From Actinomycetes bacterium (GTDB lineage: Bacteria; Actinomycetota; Actinomycetes; Actinomycetales; Beutenbergiaceae), in NCBI GenBank assembly GCA_021793935.1, contig JAJYRV010000040.1:1-11401 (forward strand): a stretch of DNA of 11,401 bases, given 5' to 3'. The first letter of the stretch is position 1. Each line of letters opens with the position of its first letter. This document shows, piece after piece, positions 7,399 through 11,401 of this stretch. The notes under the pieces were generated by a model. The model worked only from the letters and a program-made list of their open reading frames with translations, did not search any database and had not been told where the DNA came from. A program made the translations under genes and the position numbers.

Positions 7399-7430
7399 AC
7401 CCCAGGGCGAACCGCTAGGTTCGTGAACCC

Positions 7431-7462
7431 CACGAGGGGCGCCGCTTGCGGCGCCCCTCGTG
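7431..7462 (+). terminator. Very stable hairpin after SBP2
   Basis: A perfect 14-bp GC-rich stem (7431-7444 with 7449-7462) closes a CTTG tetraloop, 32 bp after the SBP2 stop. No T run follows, unlike the hairpin after SBP1. It could be a U-less terminator of the kind reported in actinobacteria, or a 3' end stabiliser for processed SBP2 mRNA. Either would raise SBP2 above the downstream permeases. The perfect stem would work on both strands. Confidence 0.75.
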
Positions 7463-7567
7463 CCAACCTGCGGGCCGAACCGGGTCTGCGCTGGACAGAA
7501 TTTAGCTACGGTCAGGTGAAGAACCCGCCCACCGGGCAGGTTGTTCCACAGATGCCTGGGCTTAAGC
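7463..7567 (+). promoter_or_regulatory. SBP2-permease B2 intergenic region with weak promoter candidate
   Basis: No gene is supported here. A -10-like TACGGT lies at 7507-7512 and, as in the SBP1-B1 gap, is preceded by TTAGC (7502-7506). No good -35 is seen at 16-18 bp; TGGACA at 7492-7497 resembles a -35 but is only 9 bp away. A small inverted repeat TCTG/CAGA (7485-7499) begins inside the 15-bp motif. Confidence 0.27.
7476..7490 (+). repeat. 15-bp motif upstream of permease B2 (copy 2)
   Basis: The sequence CGAACCGGGTCTGCG differs from copy 1 (1152-1166) at one base. It ends 90 nt before the B2 start, against 89 nt for copy 1 before B1, and starts 77 nt after the SBP2 stop, against 74 nt after SBP1. 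Confidence 0.4.
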
Positions 7568-7573
7568 GAGGAA
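7568..7573 (+). promoter_or_regulatory. Ribosome binding site of permease B2
   Basis: GAGGAA lies 7 nt before ATG 7581, supporting that start. The protein then begins MWAFVIRRIL, closely like the start of permease B1 (MAWYIGRRLL). Confidence 0.7.
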
Positions 7574-7580
7574 TACGCCA

Positions 7581-9128
7581 ATGTGGGCTTTCGTGATACG
7601 ACGCATCCTCATCGGTTTGGGGGTGCTCCTACTCGCCTCGTTCATCATGTACGGAATGGTGAACTGGGTCATCGATCCGCTCGACGATCTCTATCAGAGT
7701 ACGGATCCGGATAAGGAACTCAGGATCGCCGAGCGCATCGCAGCGCTCGAGCTGGATAAGCCCTGGGTGTCCCGGTATTGGGATTGGCTCACCGCTTTCG
7801 TCCAAGGTGACCTCGGCACCGCGTGGCAGACCAACCGCTCAGTTCTCAGCATGACCCGGTCGGCGATCATCTCCACCCTGCAACTCGTTTCCGCCGCGAC
7901 GGTGCTGTCCATCGTGCTCGGCGTAGCCGTCGGGATCGCCTCCGCGCTGCGCCAGTACACGAGCTTCGACTACCTCATCACCTTCTTCTCCTTCCTCATG
8001 TACTCCTTGCCCTCGTTCTGGGTGGCGGTGCTCCTCAAGCAGTGGATGGCGATCGGGTTCAACAACTTCCTCGCCAACCCGAGTTTCCCGATCATCATCG
8101 TCGTGCTGGTCGGCCTCATCTCCGCGGTGGTGTGGACGATGGCGATCGGCGGATCGCTTCGACGGCGACTCGTGCATGGGGCGCTCGCTCTGCTCGCCGT
8201 GTGCGGGGTGCTGTTGTACCTGCAGGCCCCTATCTACAACGGGGAGAACTGGTGGTCCCAGCCCAACGTCGGTCTGCCCCTCCTCGTGGTCACCTCGATC
8301 GTCATCGCCCTCGCGGTCACGATGCTCTCCACGGGGCTGAATAACCGGCGTTCCCTGGGCACCGCCCTCACGGTCGCCGCCGTCGGAATCGCGATCTATC
8401 ACCCGATCCAGAGCGTATTCACGGCGCTCACTCCGAACATGAACTATCCTCTCGCCCTCGCCGGCGGCCTGCTGGCCATGGTCGTCGGCGCGCTCATCGG
8501 GGTCGCATGGTGGGGGCCGGACTGGCGCCAATCCGCCCGCACCGGCGCGCTCACCGCACTCGGGGTCTCCTTCCTCATCTTTGCCGACAAGGTCTTGAGT
8601 TACTGGGGCGCCTACTACCAGGCCCCGGCGATCAACGGCCGTCCCGTTCCCACCCTCGGTGACATCACCCCGAACCTGGGAGGGAACTTCTGGGTGGTGG
8701 CGCTCGACCAGGCGATGCACTTGATCCTGCCCACGGTGGCGCTCATGCTCATCTCCTTCGCCGGTTACACCCGCTACTCCCGGGGGTCGATGCTCGAGGT
8801 GATGAACCAGGATTACATCCGCACCGCCCGCGCGAAAGGCCTGAGCGAGCGGACGGTCGTGATGCGTCACGGATTCCGCAACTCCCTCATTCCGCTAGCG
8901 ACGATCGTCCCGCTGGACATCATCACCCTCGTCGGCGGAGCGCTCATCACCGAGGAGATCTTCTCCCGGCCCGGGATGGGGCAGATGTTCATTCGGGGAA
9001 TCGATAATGCCGAGATCAATCCGATCATGGCCTACCTCATCATCGTGGCGTTCCTCGCCATCATCGCCAACATTGTTGCGGACCTCATCTACGCAGCTCT
9101 TGACCCACGGATTCGGGTGAACGCATGA
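7581..9128 (+). CDS. Enlarged peptide-type ABC permease, DppB/OppB family, with extra membrane segments (B2)
   Basis: The 515-residue protein has the full DppB frame: an N-terminal helix (7-30), the QGDLGTAWQTNRSV segment (75-88), helices near 97-122 and 130-153, the EAA loop (about 403-434, DYIRTARAKGL then FRNSL), helices near 440-460 and 482-505, and the C-terminus YAALDPRIRVNA. Normal members, including B1 (308 aa), are about 200 residues shorter. The extra length is an insertion of roughly residues 165-345, between YSLPSFWVAVLLKQW and the pre-EAA segment that starts at INGRPVPTLGD. It appears to contain six hydrophobic helices (about 169-189, 198-215, 229-250, 259-276, 288-310 and 322-338); an even number keeps the EAA loop cytoplasmic. 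The role of the insert is unknown. The stop overlaps the C2 start by 4 bp (ATGA), so the two are coupled. It partners C2 and receives ligand from SBP2. Confidence 0.92.
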   Translation: MWAFVIRRILIGLGVLLLASFIMYGMVNWVIDPLDDLYQSTDPDKELRIAERIAALELDKPWVSRYWDWLTAFVQGDLGTAWQTNRSVLSMTRSAIISTLQLVSAATVLSIVLGVAVGIASALRQYTSFDYLITFFSFLMYSLPSFWVAVLLKQWMAIGFNNFLANPSFPIIIVVLVGLISAVVWTMAIGGSLRRRLVHGALALLAVCGVLLYLQAPIYNGENWWSQPNVGLPLLVVTSIVIALAVTMLSTGLNNRRSLGTALTVAAVGIAIYHPIQSVFTALTPNMNYPLALAGGLLAMVVGALIGVAWWGPDWRQSARTGALTALGVSFLIFADKVLSYWGAYYQAPAINGRPVPTLGDITPNLGGNFWVVALDQAMHLILPTVALMLISFAGYTRYSRGSMLEVMNQDYIRTARAKGLSERTVVMRHGFRNSLIPLATIVPLDIITLVGGALITEEIFSRPGMGQMFIRGIDNAEINPIMAYLIIVAFLAIIANIVADLIYAALDPRIRVNA

Positions 9129-10159
9129 CCTCGCAATTCTCTGAACTGGAGCCCACCGGTGGTGAAGGCGCCATCGAAATGCGTGAAACGGAAGGCAAAT
9201 CCCAAGGGCAGATCGTCCGGGCACGGTTCTTCCGCCACAAAGGCGCGATGATCGGGCTCGGGGCGCTCATCATCGTCATCCTGCTCGCCTGCACCTCCAT
9301 CGGGGTGGGGCCGATCCCCGGCTGGTGGAAATACGGACCGAACCAGAACCTCGAGCTCGTCAACGGCGGGCGCCCGACCCTGGTGATGCCCTGGAGCGGG
9401 TCGTTCCAGATCGGCGAGCACCCCTTCGGCCAGGACGAGATCGGCCGGGACACCTTCGCCCGCACGATGAAGGGGGCGCAGTCCTCCCTCATCGTCATGT
9501 TCGTCATCGGCCTCGTCGCCACCGTCCTGGGAACCCTCATCGGCGCGCTATCGGGCTTCTTCCGTGGCTACACCGACACGATCCTCATGCGGTTCACCGA
9601 CCTCATCATCACGATGCCGGTGATCGTCATCGGCGCCCTGCTGGGCAAGAAGTTCGGCTCCGCGGCGCCGATCCCACTGGGGATCGCGCTGGGGCTGATC
9701 TCTTGGCCGCCCCTCGCCCGGCTCGTGCGGGGCGACTTCCTGTCCCTGCGGGAGCGAGAGTTCGTCGACGCGGCGCGCGTGGCCGGAGCCTCCAACCGCC
9801 GGATCATCTTCAAGCACATCCTGCCCAACGCGATGGGCGTGATCATCGTCGCCGTCACCCTGCTGATGAGCACGGCGATCCTGCTGGAGACGTCGCTGAG
9901 TTACCTCGAGTTCGGGATCCAAGCGCCGAACGTCTCCCTCGGCACGATGATCTCCCAGTACCAGGGGGCGTTCAACACCCGGCCGTGGCTGTTCTGGTGG
10001 CCGGGGCTGTTCATCATCGTCATCGCCCTGAGCGTCAACTTCGTCGGCGACGGCCTGCGGGACGCGTTCGACCCCCGCCAGAAACGGCTTCCCTCGATCC
10101 GGGCGATGCGCCGAGCGGATGCTCGGGCGCAGCACACCCTGGGCACGACGACCAGGTGA
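9125..10159 (+). CDS. Peptide-type ABC permease, DppC/OppC family (C2)
   Basis: The 344-residue protein is the second channel subunit of system 2. A polar cytoplasmic N-terminus (1-38, ending RARFFRHKG) leads to the first helix (about 41-60). An extracytoplasmic segment contains HPFGQDEIGRDTFARTMKGA (99-118), the standard OppC motif. Helices follow near 121-146, 159-177, 182-198, 236-256 and 287-307. The EAA loop covers about 210-236 (REFVDAARVAGAS then HILPN). After the usual end FVGDGLRDAFDPRQKR there is a basic tail of about 23 residues (322-344), longer than that of C1. The ATG overlaps the B2 stop by 4 bp and only a weak Shine-Dalgarno precedes it, so translation is probably coupled. The gene is followed by a gene on the other strand, 29 bp away, not by its ATPase. 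Confidence 0.94.
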   Translation: MTSQFSELEPTGGEGAIEMRETEGKSQGQIVRARFFRHKGAMIGLGALIIVILLACTSIGVGPIPGWWKYGPNQNLELVNGGRPTLVMPWSGSFQIGEHPFGQDEIGRDTFARTMKGAQSSLIVMFVIGLVATVLGTLIGALSGFFRGYTDTILMRFTDLIITMPVIVIGALLGKKFGSAAPIPLGIALGLISWPPLARLVRGDFLSLREREFVDAARVAGASNRRIIFKHILPNAMGVIIVAVTLLMSTAILLETSLSYLEFGIQAPNVSLGTMISQYQGAFNTRPWLFWWPGLFIIVIALSVNFVGDGLRDAFDPRQKRLPSIRAMRRADARAQHTLGTTTR

Positions 10160-10188
10160 ACGCGATGAGAACCTCCCCTCCCGGGCTG
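10160..10188. other. Short convergent gap between C2 and the PH-domain gene
   Basis: These 29 bp hold a CCCGGG palindrome but no hairpin strong enough to call a terminator. How the two converging transcripts are stopped is not evident. Confidence 0.4.
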
Positions 10189-10761
10189 TTACACCAGCGC
10201 GATGACCACGCACGCGGCAACGGCCGCAGCCGAGATCACCGCGGCCCGGTTGATCGAGACGTCCACCTCGACCTCCCCGAGGGTGGGGGAGCCCAGGTGA
10301 CCCGCCTCGGTGAGCGCGGTGACCCGTTCGCCGATGATCACCGCCGCAGCCTCCGCGGTGTTGCCGCGAAGTTGGCGCTCGGTCATCGACGCCTCCCCTC
10401 GCCGGTTCGGCAACCTGCGGGCGGAACCACTTCCTGCAGGCAACGCCCACGAGGTGTAGGAACCGGCCTCCGTGTCGATGCGCAGGTTCCAGCGCGCGTC
10501 CGCGCCGGTGAAGCACGGCCAGGGCACATGCACGGTGCGTACGACGTTGACCAGGGTGATGCCGCCGTCGGACACCTCTACCCGCGGGTAGCCGAACACG
10601 ATCCACACGAGGATCGCCGAACCCACCAAGAACGGCACGGAGCGGTTGAGCTCGCGGACGTCGTCGACCACGATGACGACCGAGGCGAGCAGCACCACCC
10701 CCGCGAACACCGCTGGGAAGTATTTAGAGAATGCGGTTTTGAACAGATGCGTATCACCCAT
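10189..10761 (-). CDS. Membrane protein with bacterial PH domain (bPH_6-like)
   Basis: The 190-residue product has two N-terminal helices (about 16-33 and 41-57, forming a hairpin) followed by a soluble domain. Residues 58-108 (YPRVEVSDGGITLVNVVRTVHVPW, then DARWNLRIDTEAGSYTSWALPA) match the pattern of the actinobacterial PH-domain family bPH_6, in which this short beta domain follows two helices. A polar charged stretch (109-168) includes ERQLRGNTAEAAAVIIGERV, and a third hydrophobic segment (172-190) ends the protein. The function of the family is not established. It is transcribed against its neighbours and lies between permease C2 and the ATPase of system 2. The ATG has no Shine-Dalgarno; GATACT (10765-10770 on the - strand) is only 3 nt upstream, so the promoter is uncertain. 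Family assignment is from motif memory and moderately secure. Confidence 0.82.
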   Translation of the reverse strand: MGDTHLFKTAFSKYFPAVFAGVVLLASVVIVVDDVRELNRSVPFLVGSAILVWIVFGYPRVEVSDGGITLVNVVRTVHVPWPCFTGADARWNLRIDTEAGSYTSWALPAGSGSARRLPNRRGEASMTERQLRGNTAEAAAVIIGERVTALTEAGHLGSPTLGEVEVDVSINRAAVISAAAVAACVVIALV

Positions 10762-10811
10762 GGGAGTATCGTCTCACCAACACAGAAGCGCCACCAGAAA
10801 GGGAACGCCGA
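10762..10811. promoter_or_regulatory. 50-bp divergent promoter region of PH gene and ATPase gene
   Basis: The two divergent starts are only 50 bp apart, so promoters must overlap each other or the PH coding start. On the + strand TATCGT (10767-10772) is a -10 candidate, giving a leader of about 32 nt. TTGAAC at 10739-10744 resembles a -35 but is 22 bp away, too far for a good match. AAAGGGA (10798-10804) lies 7 nt before GTG 10812 and is the likely ribosome binding site. Confidence 0.35.
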
Positions 10812-11401
10812 GTGAGCACCACCGACAGCACCGCGCCCCCCGCCCTGGACCGCGGGGAACCGATCCTCACCGTCCGGGACCTCAAGGTCGGCTTCTTTGT
10901 CGAGGACGGCTGGATCCCGGCCGCGGTCGATATCTCCTATGACGTTCACCCCGGCGAGGTGCTCGCGATCGTCGGCGAATCCGGTTCGGGAAAGACCCAG
11001 AGCTCGCTCTCGCTCCTGGGGCTGCTCCCACCGAACGGGCGCGCCCTCGGATCGGCGAAACTGCACGGCAAGAACCTGCTCGCGATGTCGCCCGGGGAAC
11101 TCCGGCGCGTGCGGGGGAACGAGATCGCGGTCATCTTCCAAGAACCGATGACCGCCCTCAACCCCGTGTACACCATCGGATTCCAAATCGTGGAGACCCT
11201 CCGGACCCACTCCGATATGGGCCCGGCCGAAGCGAAACAGCGCGCGATCGAGCTGCTCCGTCTGGTTGAGATGCCCGATCCGGAAACTCGGTTCCACTCC
11301 TACCCCCACCAACTCTCCGGGGGCCAGCGACAGCGGGCGATGATCGCCCAGTCGCTCTCCTGCGACCCGAAACTGCTCGTCGCCGACGAACCGACGACGG
11401 C
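10812..11401 (+). CDS. Peptide-type ABC ATPase of system 2 (DppD/OppD-like), C-terminus beyond window
   Basis: From GTG 10812 the frame stays open to the last base, giving 196 residues that start MSTTDSTAPP. They include most of an ABC domain: LTVRDLKVGFF (19-29), Walker A GESGSGKT (55-62), Q-loop Gln110 in IFQEPMTALNPVYTIG, signature LSGGQRQR (168-175) and Walker B LLVADEPTT (188-196), where the window ends. The Walker A is followed by Gln63, where Ser or Thr is usual. DEPTT keeps the standard Pro, unlike the fused ATPase of system 1. The family binds and hydrolyses ATP on the cytoplasmic face of the permeases; B2/C2 are the obvious partners. Whether a second ABC domain is fused, as in system 1, cannot be seen. 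AAAGGGA 7 nt upstream supports the GTG start. Confidence 0.93.
   Translation, partial: MSTTDSTAPPALDRGEPILTVRDLKVGFFVEDGWIPAAVDISYDVHPGEVLAIVGESGSGKTQSSLSLLGLLPPNGRALGSAKLHGKNLLAMSPGELRRVRGNEIAVIFQEPMTALNPVYTIGFQIVETLRTHSDMGPAEAKQRAIELLRLVEMPDPETRFHSYPHQLSGGQRQRAMIAQSLSCDPKLLVADEPTT

Noticed and set aside
7464..10428. An 18-bp near repeat (17/18) between 7464-7481 and 10411-10428.
   Set aside because: One copy is intergenic and the other is inside the PH coding region. A match of this kind is not surprising by chance in an 11-kb GC-rich window, and no wider similarity surrounds it.
5363..10757. CGTATCAC in both divergent regions (5363-5370 and 10750-10757) as a shared operator.
   Set aside because: Eight bases are too few, and the second copy lies within the first codons of the PH gene. 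No symmetric site is seen around it.
9325..10815. A 496-codon + strand frame crossing permease C2 and the PH gene.
   Set aside because: It is out of frame with C2, its product is full of Arg, His and Pro, and it would cover both C2 and the reverse PH gene, which carry clear family motifs.
10578..11312. A 244-codon - strand frame overlapping the PH gene and the last ATPase.
   Set aside because: The + strand frame from GTG 10812 has Walker A, Q-loop, signature and Walker B motifs; this reverse frame is its shadow.

Overview
The window comes from a high-GC bacterium, almost certainly an actinomycete (Actinomycetota; Micrococcales or Actinomycetales is my guess). Third codon positions are strongly G/C, lipoprotein signals are short with a Leu-Ala-Ala-Cys lipobox, GTG and TTG starts occur beside ATG, the two ABC ATPases of the first system are fused in one protein, and two small genes are typical of actinobacteria (a nitrobindin and a membrane protein with a bacterial PH domain). 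The genus cannot be told from the sequence alone.

Layout. Two oligopeptide/dipeptide-type (Opp/Dpp/App family) ABC importers lie in tandem on the + strand. System 1 (1-4825) is the C-terminal part of a substrate-binding protein (SBP1), an intrinsic terminator, then an overlapping operon of permease B1, permease C1 and a fused double ATPase. A nitrobindin-like haem-barrel gene (4842-5321, - strand) converges on it. A 205-bp divergent region (5322-5526) precedes system 2: a complete lipoprotein SBP2 starting at TTG 5527, a very stable hairpin, permease B2 (515 aa, unusually long) and permease C2, which overlap by 4 bp. A PH-domain membrane protein gene on the - strand (10189-10761) separates C2 from its likely ATPase. 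That ATPase starts at GTG 10812 and runs off the end of the window (196 residues visible).

How the parts work together. SBP1 and SBP2 should be lipid-anchored receptors outside the membrane. B1/C1 and B2/C2 form the two membrane channels, and the DppD/DppF-type ATPases drive uptake. In both systems the SBP is set apart from its permeases by a hairpin about 20-55 bp after the SBP stop and by an intergenic region of almost equal length (178 and 182 bp). This fits the usual need for more binding protein than permease. The substrate (peptide, haem, nickel chelate or other) cannot be decided from the sequence.

No gap exceeds 300 bases. No tRNA, rRNA, CRISPR array, transposase or phage gene was seen. 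I do not see a clearly new multi-gene system. The best leads are the roughly 180-residue membrane insertion in permease B2, the reverse-strand PH gene splitting system 2, and a 15-bp motif at nearly the same position upstream of both permease genes.
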